Source: Ricordea florida
Lineage: Eukaryota > Cnidaria > Anthozoa > Corallimorpharia > Ricordeidae
DNA: 64,000 bases
NCBI GenBank assembly: GCA_949710005.1
Contig: OX453282.1
Span: 15,243,509-15,307,508, forward strand
Direction of reading: 5' to 3'
The notes under the pieces were generated by a model. That model was not told where the DNA came from. It saw only the letters and a program-made list of their open reading frames with translations, and did no database searches. The translations under genes and the position numbers were made by a program. Position 1 is the first letter of the stretch. Each line of letters opens with the position of its first letter. Positions 44,261 through 53,031 of this stretch are shown here, piece by piece.

Positions 44261-44750
44261 GATGAATTTTCAGGAAGGACCGCTGACGCTACGCGGATTC
44301 TTCGTGACCGGAATTGTTGGCGATGGTTACCATTGCAACTTCATAATTTCTCGTGTGAAATTTCTCGCTGTCACCCATGATATTATTGGAATAATATCTA
44401 TTTTTCAGGGAAACGTTTCAAAATAATTGCCCTAAACCTTTATTACGATTAAATATCCCCTCCTAAAAAAGAGAACTCTTTTCTCTTTTGTCACCACGAC
44501 TATTATTCAAGGAAAATTTTCCTCAGTTCCGAAATATGGCCACATATTTAAATTGTTACTGCCCAATAAAAATTCATAGAGCATCCCCAGGAGAACCAAT
44601 TGTAACCCTCACTCCCCCTTCCCCATGCAGCCCATTCCATAAAGTTATATCCAAAACAGTGTTACTTTTCTGCAATATTTTTACCCTTTATTGTTACAAC
44701 ATGAAAGAAATGTTGCAATTCCCTAATGTCTTAATTTTCTTTTTACGAAG

Positions 44751-45043
44751 CGAAAAGAAATTGGCCCACCAGAAGCAGAGTTCTCTTTTCCTTCCCCTGT
44801 GCTGGCCTACATACGCCACTTGGTCCCGGGTGATGTGAAAGGGGAAATAAGAGAGGTATGAGCTTTCATGATTGTTACATTTTGGAAAACAGTATATGCT
44901 GATCAAAGTAAAATACTGGCTAATAAACTATTATTTTCTGCCAAATTGTAAAAATACATGTATTTCTTTCTGACTTTCAGGGTGCCTATAAAGTTACAAT
45001 GAAGGAGTTTCGTGAGGCAATTGAGATGCCTGAGACTAGTTAA
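44751..45043 (+). CDS. Two 3' exons of a plus-strand gene
   Basis: Exon 44751-44855 (RKEIGPPEAEF...VLAYIRHLVPGDVKGEIRE) ends at GTATGA. Exon 44981-45043, after CTTTCAG, continues in phase (GAYKVTMKEFREAIEMPETS) to TAA. An AATAAA overlaps the stop region. Upstream exons were not placed; it may be the end of the gene starting at 42015. The function is unknown. Confidence 0.45.
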
Positions 45044-45977
45044 TAAATTTGACAACATTTCAATAAAGGAAAATTCAAACTGAAACATCACCTCTTGCAT
45101 ATTCATCTCAAAAATAAATTTTTCTTTCTTTTGTATGCGGTATGTAGGATATAAGACCAACATTGTCTAAACATACAAACAACATCCTTGCTAGTTATTA
45201 ACTGTTATTTTGCCCCTGGCATTTGAACTGCCTCTTGCAGTCACTGCATCAAAACAAGCCCCTATGCAAGGGTTTTGCGAGTTTTACCTACTCACTCATA
45301 AGCCTTGAAGAGGCTACTGTGACTAGAATATAAACAACCCATGCTGGCATAGATACAGTCTAGCTTCCCCGAGCGTAATAATAATAATAGTAATTGACCA
45401 CTTTTGATCATGGATGGCTCGAAAGTACTATTTTACAATAAGTGAGGAATTCTTGCGCGCTGATGGGCTAATTTTTATCATCTTTAAGAGTACAGACACA
45501 TAAAATCTTAATTTATGCAAGGTTTTTTCGCGTGATAAGTGAGCTGTCAAACAGTCAGATTTTTACCCAATCAATTTGTATTACGTGTTGTCACAAGCTA
45601 ATGAGAAGGCGAGGAAAGTTATTGAGAATAGTTGCGCTCTGATTGCGTCAATTTAAATAAAACTCAGCATTTTTCGAGTTTACTTGCTGTTTATTTGCGT
45701 TTTCTTTTCATTTAAGTCTTCATTTCTTTTCATTTAAGTCTTCATTTGACCTTTTTCTATCGGCTCGTGGATCTACAACACTTTGACAATGTTATGACGC
45801 AATTTATCATCAATAAGAAGACAGACGCATAAAAAACGGACGTCAATTTGTTAAATTCACAACAAAAGTTAACAATAGCATCAGCAGACAACAGCCTTGT
45901 AATTTCAAAAGATTATAAGGAAAAAAATTCTACCATGAAATAAGCCGAGATGACAGGATTTTCTGCCAGGGTCAGTG
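45044..45977. other. Intergenic, no gene seen
   Basis: This is AT-rich, with an (AAT)n run near 45380 and a short direct duplication TTTCTTTTCATTTAAGTCTTCA (given as a 17-18 bp repeat at about 45705 and 45723). It lies downstream of the Mutator-like pseudogene's stop. Confidence 0.5.
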
Positions 45978-48704
45978 TCATCTCTTGGTTGATGTTTTGC
46001 TTTTCTTCTTGGCTGGTGTGTTGCTTTTCTTCTTCTTTGCCGTTGACTTGCTCTTTGGTTTGCTTCCCTTCTTATTGCCATGATCTTTTCCACCATGGAA
46101 TGCCTGGGACTTATACATGACGCCTTCCTGATGGACAAAGGCATCCTGTCGCCTTGGCTTAGACTTTCTCTTAGCCTTCCGTTGTTGCTTGAAGTCTGCA
46201 GAACTACGATAGTCTGCTTGGTAGATCCTATGTAGGTCAATCCTTTTCCAAGCTTCTAACTTTGGCAGATGAACCTGCATGCCAAGGGTAGGAAGTAGCT
46301 CGGCATATGTTGCTTTGAACCCCTGGTTAAACTGCAACACACCAAGACTTATGGAAAGGCTGATCTCCGGAGGTGAGCTGTATACTTCTTTGGAAGCCAT
46401 ACCCCAGATCACGTGATGCAGGCATTCATTCCTGTTTTGGGTGTAACAGTTTTCAGATCCAACTAGAAATGTCTCATCACCCAGTCGATCAAATGGTGGC
46501 TGCATCACTTCCACGATTGCATCATTAAATGGGTTCTTAATGCGCTTGTGGAGGTTGGTCCCATTGGCGATGGCACGCTGGTAGCTGCACCAGGATGAGG
46601 AACCAACTGGGCAATTGTCATGTTGAGGCTTCTCAATTGTGCTGCTGTAGTGCTTCAAGATAGCCTGAGTTGACTGGCAAGGGTCAACCGGCCAGCACCT
46701 GACAATCCTTTACCATCAGCTAACTTTTTACCTGTGAAGAAAAAAAAATAAAGTTAGTCATAAGAGTGTTTTTACATAACAACATAAAATGACAGCACAC
46801 CACACTTGGCTGCTTCCAATTTTATCATCATTTAATTTTTGTTTTTCAAATTAGCTATTAATGAATTCAAAGAAGTTCACTTTTTTTATAAACCTGATGA
46901 AAAAAATCCCACAGCTCCCCTCAAGGAGGGGGGGAGGGTAGCCATGGGAGTGCAAAATAAACATAATATTTTGCTACTAAATGTGAACCAAACCAGTTTT
47001 GTGCTTTACCAAAACTAATAAGGGAGGAAATTCATTACCATGCTGGGTTACACATAGTGATCATTGCTATAATAATGTACCTTTTTCCCTAAGAGGAAGC
47101 ATAATTTTTTTTTTCACTCATAACTGCCATCTAAGTTTCTTTGTACTAGCTTTAATTACTCTCAGAGTTATGTAAGTGAGGCAGGATAATCTCCCCAAAC
47201 CAAACCCACACCCCTTCAGGTAGAAGAAACACAAAAAATCCCTGGTCTGAATAACATTTCTTAGTCAATGACTTTTATCTCAAAACTATTTTTCATGTAG
47301 TTAGTTCTTGGACGGGGGACAACAAGTCTGTTTACCGAGTCCCTCAGAGAATAGCTTGATTCAACTTGAGTTTAACTTGCAATGAATGATTTTTAATTCC
47401 TAGTCAGGTCCCACCTGGTCAAGTATAAATGCAACTGTAAATCCAAAATTATAATTTTTGGTCCTCAGATAATGCCTTCTTTGACAAAAATGTACTCTGA
47501 GTATATAACAGTCAATCTATAGCAAATTAATACAACTCTAATTACCTTTGTAATCCTTTACAAGTGTTCTTAGGCCAGTCCCCATCCGCTTCGTTACATG
47601 TGACACACATTCTTCTTTCGGAATAAACACAGCAGGACCATATGGCTGATCTTGACTCACAGCAGAATAAGCCTTACTGTCGCCGTCACCAATGAATGGG
47701 ATATATCGCAATTTCTACAGTTTCACTGATCGTCGATAGAGTATCTTCGCTCCTTCTGCTTCCATGGACTGAAAATAAATTATTCAGTTACTAAACAGGG
47801 CTGGTACTGGAAGGTAGGTAGAGATGCATGTGAGGGTAAAATAGGTACATACCTTACAGATAACTAATTATTGCCAAAACAGAACAAGAATAAAAATTTT
47901 TGGAAAGTGCCTTCTATCCCATGCTAATTTTTTGGAGCATGCTATTTTTTTCCACACACTCTGGTGCCCATAAGGCTACATGTACTGTATATTTACTAAA
48001 TGAGGCAGTCATTACGCTGCTATCAATATCTTCAGCCGAATAGTATATAAACTTAACAAAATACTGACATTGGCAAAAATTTGTAAATATCAAGTGCTAT
48101 ATTTCAACTTACTGCTGAACTGCCCTCATGGTTGATATAGCAGTTTGGCTCGTGCTTGTTTAACCAAGTGAGAAATTCCAGTCGAGTCATCTCCTTGTTT
48201 TCTCTCTTCTTCTGCATTTTCTTGCACTCAGAGCAAAGAGAACTCATATGTACGACACTAACTACTTTCCCTGTATCCACAGAAATAGCAGCTATCACAG
48301 CATCGGTAGCCGACCATCCGCGTGAGCACCATGAAGCATCGATTGTGACCCCTGCATAACGATTATGTTGTCAAGTTCTTCAGCGAACATTTCACCTCTC
48401 CCAAGGAAAACTTATGCTCCTTAACTTCTCGAGATGCACGATTGAGTTCAGCCTCGAGTAAAACTTTTGCATTTTCCTCAATCGTTTTAGTATGGTCTGC
48501 CCAAGTGTTTTTACTGATGGGTGCCAGTCCAAGAAAACTTAAAAACTTTGATGCTGCCGTGTGGCCACAACCAACAGTTCGTAGCCCTAGAACTGCCGCC
48601 CGATTGATTTCAAAGCCCTTTGGCTTCTTTGTAGTTTCAAAACTAGAATTTGTCACATGCGACGGGCAGCTTTCATTATCGCAACGAATCATCCAAGTGC
48701 AGCC
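45978..48704 (-). pseudogene. Mutator-like transposase-domain gene, cut by E2
   Basis: Minus-strand blocks: 48704-48360 (GCTWMIRC, SCPSHVTNSSFE, AAVLGLRTVGCG, FLGLAPISKNTW), about 48350-48113 (GVTIDASWCSRGWS...SLCSECKKMQ...EPNCYINHEGSSA, then GTAAGT), 47768-47546 (IPFIGDGDSKAY, ECVSHVTKRMGTGLR) and 46731-45978 (GKKLADGKGLSGAGRLT, then the basic KKKKS tail). The GDGDSK, C-x2-C and NHEGSS motifs fit the Mutator-like transposase domain protein family common in cnidarians. It has an in-frame TAG in the third block and frame changes in the first and last. Its 5' part is interrupted by E2 at 48704/48705, so the rest should lie beyond the window. Confidence 0.75.
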
Positions 48705-48752
48705 AGTAGTAAAGGGGGTCACTATGGGACCTGAGGAGGCCTCTGATTGGCT
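48705..48752 (+). repeat. E2 left terminal inverted repeat
   Basis: This is a 48-bp end beginning AGTAGTAA and including CACTATGGGACC and CTGATTGGCT. It pairs with the complement of the E1 right end (28953-29000). The similarity becomes patchy beyond, where both ends carry ACTGGT/CAAACCGGTTTGAC elements. Confidence 0.85.
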
Positions 48753-48770
48753 GTTGAAAAATTAGCATAC

Positions 48771-48856
48771 TGGTCAAACCGGTTTGACAAATGAGGAAAA
48801 CCGGTTTGACGAGTATGCAAATGCGCCAAACCGGTTTGACCGGTTTTGACCGGTTC
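48771..48856. promoter_or_regulatory. AACCGGTT cluster at the E2 left end
   Basis: There are exact AACCGGTT palindromes at 48777-48784, 48799-48806 and 48829-48836, and two GACCGGTT variants at 48838-48845 and 48848-48855, in about 80 bp. Most sit in the longer string CAAACCGGTTTGAC. It could be an enhancer or a replication/terminal-protein binding block. AACCGGTT is the Grainyhead/CP2 consensus. Confidence 0.75.
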
Positions 48857-49078
48857 TGAACGGGGTTGACTAGGTTTTGGCGGGATAGGGGATTATTATC
48901 CCCCCACACCATTTGGAACGAGAGTGTTAATAAAACAATGGTACATTTCATGTTGTTTTTATTTTCATTTGTGTATTTTTCTACCGAACCAATTTGCAAA
49001 AGAGATTATTTGTTTTGCCCAGGATTTGACCATTCTGCTTGCATAGGATCCTTTGCCATATTTTTTGTCCAGTTCTTT

Positions 49079-49165
49079 TTAGATTCCAGCTACTGAAAGT
49101 GCTCCACCACGCATGGTGCGCCGTCTTCTTCCTTTAGAGCCTGTTCTTTTCTTTCTTGCTACCAT
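49079..49165 (-). CDS. pX/mu-like basic peptide, 28 aa
   Basis: The ORF has ATG at 49165 and TAA at 49081-49079. It reads as an Arg/Lys-rich head (KKRTGSKGRRRR) followed by TMRGGALSVAGI. MRGG-A matches the adenain consensus (M/I/L)xGG-x, as in adenovirus pX/mu, which condenses DNA and is cut by the protease. It is the last plus-arm-facing coding unit before the left terminus. The TGA of the preceding short frame overlaps its ATG (TGATG). It is missing from E1, whose left arm is lost. It is short, so the call rests on composition and motif. Confidence 0.55.
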   Translation of the reverse strand: MVARKKRTGSKGRRRRTMRGGALSVAGI

Positions 49166-49274
49166 CACCAAGTACCAATGAAAGGTGGAGGGCGTCTGTA
49201 ACGATTAACCAACTTTCTTAATCTGCTTTGTTTGCCACTTTTGTGTATCTTTTAATGCGTCGACTTTTAGGCAT
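49165..49274 (-). pseudogene. Second small basic ORF, probably frameshifted
   Basis: From an ATG at 49274 (MPKSRRIKRYTK) the frame stops at 49218. The neighbouring frame continues with similar composition (SGKQSRLRKLVNRYRRPPP) to a TGA at 49165-49167 that overlaps the next ATG. A 1-bp shift in an A-run is the simplest explanation. It is possibly another core-type DNA-binding peptide. Confidence 0.4.
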
Positions 49275-49314
49275 TCTCTCAAATGAAGAAAAATAATGAT
49301 GGAGTGGGTTTAAA

Positions 49315-49473
49315 TTACAGGGGTGGTTGAATGTTTATAGTTCTTTTCCATTGTTCTAGTTCTGGAGGGGACAAGTCAACTTCCCAATCCTCATCACTTA
49401 TATGAGTGTAATTATCCTCATAGGGGGAATCCCAAAAACTAACATCATCCTCATTATCCTCATCCATAGAGTC
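49315..49473 (-). CDS. Terminal acidic exon of the left-arm array, 52 codons
   Basis: After TTTTATTAG it reads DSMDEDNEDD, SFWDSPYEDN, ISDEDWEVDLSPPELEQW and ends PPL-stop. It is strongly acidic with Trp/Pro motifs of the kind found in short activation or docking peptides. The phase-0 start fits splicing from the segment at 49619-49551, which ends at a GTAAAA donor. Confidence 0.45.
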   Translation of the reverse strand, partial: DSMDEDNEDDVSFWDSPYEDNYTHISDEDWEVDLSPPELEQWKRTINIQPPL

Positions 49474-49550
49474 CTAATAAAAGAACACACCATAATATAT
49501 TTCAAAATCTTTTTTTTTAATGAATAATAGTCACGTTTTTTTTTTTTTAC

Positions 49551-49803
49551 AAGAGAACCATTTAGCGTAATTCCATCTTCTGACACTCCATGATAATAAA
49601 CAACATGTTCATTGTCTTCCTATAAAACAAATAACGGGTTCATGAACGAAACCGTGGTGTTGTCTTATATATTCTTGAATGGAAAGTCTTAGGAATTCAT
49701 GATCATCATCCCGAGGAAAATATTGTACATAATCACAATAATTATCTTGATAAAAGAATCTTACATTGCCTTCATGAGCATCATCATTGTCATCACTGAT
49801 GGC
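49551..49803 (-). CDS. Two acidic mini-exons of the left-arm array
   Basis: The segment 49803-49765 (AISDDNDDAHEGN, then GTAAGA) and the segment 49619-49551 (EDNEHVVYYHGVSEDG..., then GTAAAA) both start after AG in phase 0. They could join each other and the exon at 49473. Both begin with Asp/Glu-rich codons like their neighbours, suggesting duplication of an ancestral cassette. Confidence 0.4.
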
Positions 49804-49832
49804 CTAAAATAAAACAAGTTTTTTTATTGTTA

Positions 49833-49946
49833 TTATATCACTTGTGGTGATAAAGCCATGTGTTCGAATAAAAGGACATAATCTGGAGCATCAAACATAT
49901 GTCCAAATAAAAGGGCATAATCTTGATCATCATCAACATATTCACC
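49833..49946 (-). CDS. Acidic cassette with internal repeat, 37 codons
   Basis: After TTTTTTTCCTAG the frame reads GEYVDDDQDYALLFGHMFDAP then DYVLLFEHMALSPQ. The DY-A/V-LLF-x-HM unit is repeated. It closes with TAA before the next tract. The function is unknown. Confidence 0.4.
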   Translation of the reverse strand, partial: GEYVDDDQDYALLFGHMFDAPDYVLLFEHMALSPQVI

Positions 49947-49972
49947 CTAGGAAAAAAAGGTGATATTTTTTT

Positions 49973-50179
49973 TTATTCTAAGGATAAGACATTGAAGTGC
50001 CAGAAGAAAGCATTACAACCTTTGCAATCACAATAATCCATCTCATCAACCATATGGTAGCAGTAACTACAATCACAACCACAATAACTATATTGATCTA
50101 CATCTTGTTTGCATTCATCACATTGATATTGTGCTAAATGAAATAACAGTTCACTATCACCATCATCACTATCTTCATC
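49973..50179 (-). CDS. Cys-rich cassette, 68 codons
   Basis: After TTTTTTTTGCCAG an acidic start (DEDSDDGDSELL) leads into a Cys-rich segment: C-x2-C, then CGCDCSYC, then CDCKGC. Nine cysteines in about 45 residues suggest zinc binding. It closes with TAA. The frame has no ATG in phase, so it would need splicing from an upstream exon such as 50282 (DADVPLIEHICV, then GTAAGC). Confidence 0.45.
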   Translation of the reverse strand, partial: DEDSDDGDSELLFHLAQYQCDECKQDVDQYSYCGCDCSYCYHMVDEMDYCDCKGCNAFFWHFNVLSLE

Positions 50180-50371
50180 CTGGCAAAAAAAAGAAAAAAA
50201 CGTATTTGAATTTTCTCATAAAATCAAGCCATAACCTTCGGCTTACTACACAAATATGTTCAATGAGTGGTACATCTGCATCCTGTAAATTGGGAACACC
50301 ATATCTATAACGAAGAAAACTTGTACACTCTCCAGTTTTTATATTTATATAGGGAAAAAAAAAGAAAAAAA

Positions 50372-50518
50372 CTATAATGTGTTACACCATTCGATTCTAC
50401 TCATGATGAAAACTATGTCAAGATATATCTCCTGAAGACTAAGTTTGGCAACTTGTAAACTTGCTTGATTGTGTTTATCCATAACATATCTTGCACATTC
50501 AGCAAGCATGTAAAACAT
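50372..50518 (-). CDS. Short acceptor-led ORF, 48 aa
   Basis: The ATG directly follows TTTTTGTAG. It reads MFYMLAECARYVMDKHNQ... to MSRIEWCNTL-stop, followed by a long pyrimidine tract. It looks helical and amphipathic. No family is recognised. Confidence 0.45.
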   Translation of the reverse strand: MFYMLAECARYVMDKHNQASLQVAKLSLQEIYLDIVFIMSRIEWCNTL

Positions 50519-50540
50519 CTACAAAAATAAAAATTAAAAT

Positions 50541-50693
50541 TCATGATTGACGAAAAAAACCACAAAGTATTAGATAACAAAAATCCAATGTTTCACGAAT
50601 CCTCAAGGTGTGATAATCACGTTGACTATATCCATTGAAATTACTGTAGTAATCATGCATAACAAACGTCATAAGGTCAACGGTTTCATTCAT
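50541..50693 (-). CDS. Short acceptor-led ORF, 50 aa
   Basis: CATTACAG is followed by ATA ATG. The product starts MNETVDLMTFVMHDYYSNF and stops at TGA 50541-50543, just before the tract of the next unit. No family is recognised. Confidence 0.45.
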   Translation of the reverse strand: MNETVDLMTFVMHDYYSNFNGYSQRDYHTLRIRETLDFCYLILCGFFRQS

Positions 50694-50726
50694 TATCTGT
50701 AATGATAAAAATTTAATAAGGATCAG

Positions 50727-50885
50727 TTAATAAACGAAAGCTATCCTTCTACAATCAAACAGATAATCACGAGTACGTAACAGGCTATAAGCATCAAACA
50801 GATCAAATTGAGCAATAGGAGCATCCACTATTTCTTGATATTTAATGGTAATGTAACTTGAACAATCATCAATTGCTCGAACCAT
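50727..50885 (-). CDS. Short acceptor-led ORF, 52 aa
   Basis: CTTCACAG is followed immediately by ATG. The product reads MVRAIDDCSSYITIKYQEIV...SLLRTRDYLFDCRR and stops before a pyrimidine tract. It resembles the neighbouring units in length and layout, not clearly in sequence. Confidence 0.45.
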   Translation of the reverse strand: MVRAIDDCSSYITIKYQEIVDAPIAQFDLFDAYSLLRTRDYLFDCRRIAFVY

Positions 50886-50907
50886 CTGTGAAGGGTAAAG
50901 AAAAAAA

Positions 50908-51093
50908 CTATAAGATGTTGTGTTCTCTCTTCATGAAAAAAGAGGGTTTTTTAAATGTTTTGAGTAAAAAATCAAGCACGAGTTCTTTGTGAATATCTAA
51001 CATGGAATATTCCCATTCACGTATCTCTTTAAATACTATAAATGATCTGTCGATTCGTAGTTCTGATTGATTATAGCGTGTTTCTGGATACAT
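50908..51093 (-). CDS. Short acceptor-led ORF, 61 aa
   Basis: TATTTTCCAG is followed immediately by ATG. The product starts MYPETRYNQSELRIDRSFIV and ends KREHNIL-stop, then TTTTTTTCTTTACCCTTCACAG leads to the next ATG. It is the clearest example of the stop/tract/AG/ATG pattern. Confidence 0.5.
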   Translation of the reverse strand: MYPETRYNQSELRIDRSFIVFKEIREWEYSMLDIHKELVLDFLLKTFKKPSFFMKREHNIL

Positions 51094-51114
51094 CTGGAAA
51101 ATATAAAAGACAAT

Positions 51115-51222
51115 TTATAGAGTTTGTTTGTAAAGATTCACATTCTTATATTCATTATCTCCTACTTTTATGGTGACAACAATATTATGGGGTATTTGAA
51201 TGTCTATGGTATTACTCATCAC
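51115..51222 (-). CDS. Short acceptor-led ORF, 35 codons
   Basis: TTTCTTAG is followed by GTG ATG. The product reads MSNTIDIQIPHNIVVTIKVG...YKQTL-stop. The first half is also present in E1 (at 12840 reading left), where the element's left breakpoint falls inside this unit. Confidence 0.45.
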   Translation of the reverse strand: MMSNTIDIQIPHNIVVTIKVGDNEYKNVNLYKQTL

Positions 51223-51360
51223 CTAAGAAAGAAAAAAGTTTTAGTGTATTAAATAATATATTTTTTTAAAGACATCGAGGAGGGGGATGGGGGTACCCCC
51301 CATCAAAAAAAATAAAAAAATAAAATAAAAAATAAAAAATAAAATAAAATAAAAGTTCTT

Positions 51361-51471
51361 TTAATCACAATACTGCACATACAAATGTAAACGAATTTTT
51401 TCTTTTTCTTTGAAATATAATATTTCAGTGTTGAGTGGAACCTGAATGCAAGATACCATATGCTCCATTGT
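51361..51471 (-). CDS. Short acceptor-led ORF, 36 codons, conserved in E1
   Basis: CTTTTTTTCAG is followed by ACA ATG. The product is MEHMVSCIQVPLNTE...IRLHLYVQYCD. E1 has the same unit at 13132-12989 with mostly conservative changes and a short extension, which supports coding. Confidence 0.5.
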   Translation of the reverse strand, partial: TMEHMVSCIQVPLNTEILYFKEKEKIRLHLYVQYCD

Positions 51472-51557
51472 CTGAAAAAAAGAAAAGTTATTTTTTAGTG
51501 GCCTCCATCCTCCCTTTACAGCCACCCCTAACCTCACGTCAAAAAGAAAAAAAAGAT

Positions 51558-51761
51558 TTAACAATGGAGCATATCTAACAGATCACATATTTCTTTTATG
51601 AAAGCTGAATTGTATATGACATCAATACTTGTAGCACTCTCCAACAATTCTCGCATCGTATAAAAATTATAAAAGAATCGAAATGGATTAAAAGGAACTC
51701 TGTTTTGTTGATGAAGTTTAAATTTAAGTGTTGACTTTGTCGCTTTTAGTTTGATCAATGC
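51558..51761 (-). CDS. Acceptor-led frame, 67 codons, frameshifted in E1
   Basis: CTTTTTTTTTATAG precedes ALIKLKATKSTLKFKLHQQN...FNPFRFFYNFYTMRELLES...ICDLLDMLHC-stop. There is no ATG at the start, so it is likely an exon. The E1 equivalent (13418 to about 13210) carries a frameshift. Confidence 0.45.
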   Translation of the reverse strand, partial: ALIKLKATKSTLKFKLHQQNRVPFNPFRFFYNFYTMRELLESATSIDVIYNSAFIKEICDLLDMLHC

Positions 51762-51780
51762 CTATAAAAAAAAAGAAAAA

Positions 51781-51965
51781 TTAACAAATGAGCGAGTCAA
51801 AAAGAACTCGTCTTTCGCAATAATCAAGTGGTTTATAATCATCCCATAAATTAAAACCTATACAAAGGGTTTTTGCAATAACATCTTGACAGTCGAATCA
51901 AGGTTGGAACTTTTCAAATCTCGTTCTTGCTTATCCTTGATATTCAGAATCAGTTCATTATAAGT
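51781..51965 (-). pseudogene. Acceptor-led frame next to the RING gene, frameshifted in E2
   Basis: After TTTTCTTTTTTAG: TYNELILNIKDKQERDLKSSN... A 1-bp loss after LLQK ends it early (GTATAG). E1 keeps it open to ...CERRVLFDSLIC-stop. It begins about 17 bp beyond the RING stop codon, so a spliced RING transcript could replace the membrane tail with this segment. Confidence 0.45.
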
Positions 51966-51981
51966 CTAAAAAAGAAAAAAA

Positions 51982-52719
51982 TTAAGGTAAACGTGATTGT
52001 ACATGTCTTGTTGCCAAGTAAAAATGATAAATGGCCAGGAAACACAAAGCAAGTATGACTAATAAAATTATTATGATTGCATTCAAGTCAATTCTTACCA
52101 GACGAATCCTTCTTTGGAGCTCTGGATCCTGTAAGAGAGCATCCGTGGCCTCCTCTGATGTCATTATGTATGTACTGGGCAATTGCTTTCTACAATGCGG
52201 GCAGTCAAATCGTCTGTTGTCCAGCCAATGTTTTAGGCAGTCATCACACAAAGGTTTTTTACAGCATGGTGTGGGGGGTGATGCTGTGCCTTCGAAACAA
52301 ACCAGACAAGGACCGTCAATGGGTGGATCTCGCGGTATGGTCAGAGGATTGGCTGCAACTGCTCCTGGTTGTTCTGGTTCCTGATTGACAGGCTGTTGCT
52401 GAGTTGTTTCCGGGGTGTTAGGTGGTGTCACATCAGCATCAGCAGCAGCAGCAGAAACACATGGTGCTGTAAACTCATTGGTAAATGCTGGTGTCACAGG
52501 ATCAGCGGATGTAGATGGTGTCACAGGATCAGCAGATGTAGATGGTGTCACATCAGCAGCGGATGGTCCGGCTTCGTTTAGATTTAAAGAAAACATATGA
52601 CACGTCCCAGAACGCGAAGGCGATACAGGGTCGCTGGAAGGAGAAGAAGAAGAAGAAGTTTGGGTTGTTGCTGGTCTTTTGGCAGGACCTCTTTGGTTCT
52701 GTTGTCTTCGTTTCGGCAT
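51982..52719 (-). CDS. E2 RING-type membrane protein, 245 aa
   Basis: The ATG at 52719 starts MPKRRQQNQRGPAKRP (NLS-like). Residues about 20-130 are Ser/Thr/Pro-rich and include a repeated VTPSTSADP unit. The RING lies at 138-176 (CLVC...CCKKPLCDDCLKHWL...CPHC) with all Cys kept. A hydrophobic anchor lies at about 213-235 with a basic tail. It is an inferred E3 ubiquitin ligase tail-anchored in a membrane, perhaps countering host defence, but this is only an inference. Its own AACCGGTT/TATA promoter is at 52820-52860. Confidence 0.75.
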   Translation of the reverse strand: MPKRRQQNQRGPAKRPATTQTSSSSSPSSDPVSPSRSGTCHMFSLNLNEAGPSAADVTPSTSADPVTPSTSADPVTPAFTNEFTAPCVSAAAADADVTPPNTPETTQQQPVNQEPEQPGAVAANPLTIPRDPPIDGPCLVCFEGTASPPTPCCKKPLCDDCLKHWLDNRRFDCPHCRKQLPSTYIMTSEEATDALLQDPELQRRIRLVRIDLNAIIIILLVILALCFLAIYHFYLATRHVQSRLP

Positions 52720-52819
52720 CTTGAGACTGACAAATGGAAAAGGAGCACAAATATCACCCTGTATCACGTTCGCCTACAAAGAGATGAGCGAAAAGACACC
52801 GACTGGAAGCAGCGTCATT

Positions 52820-52980
52820 GCTTATATACCTTTTTGGGGAAGCCGGTTTAAAACCGGTTTAGACTGTCAAAACGGGTTTTTTTACAAGAAAAACTTGATT
52901 GACAGGAATGAAAAAACCTGATGAACCGGAAAGACTGGTAAAACAGGTAAAGAACAGGTATGCCACAGAGAGTTTAAAAA
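52820..52980. promoter_or_regulatory. E2 divergent promoter with AACCGGTT site
   Basis: The minus TATATAAGC box is at 52820-52829 for the RING gene. AACCGGTT is at 52852-52859 within TTTAAAACCGGTTT, and GAACCGGAAAGACTGGT at about 52922. A weaker plus-strand TTTAAAAAG box is at about 52973 for the next ORF. It matches E1 14399-14590 in order and spacing; the plus-strand box is TATAAAAG in E1. Confidence 0.75.
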
Positions 52981-53031
52981 GAGGAGTGAGTTGTAGTATT
53001 TTCACCACAAATAGTGGAGCGAAGAAGCAAC

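Larger units (their letters stand above)
49315..51965 (-). other. E2 left-arm array of about 14 short acceptor-led frames
   Basis: On the minus strand about 14 coding segments of 13-70 codons follow each other. Each starts directly after a pyrimidine-rich tract ending in AG. The eight nearer the RING gene nearly all close with a stop 20-40 nt before the next tract. The six further ones begin with acidic codons in phase 0, and several end at GTAAGA/GTAAGC-type donors. Every segment therefore looks like an alternative 3' exon or ORF served by its own acceptor. The RING gene (start 52719) or its leader is the likely 5' donor. No splicing evidence is available here. Confidence 0.55.
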
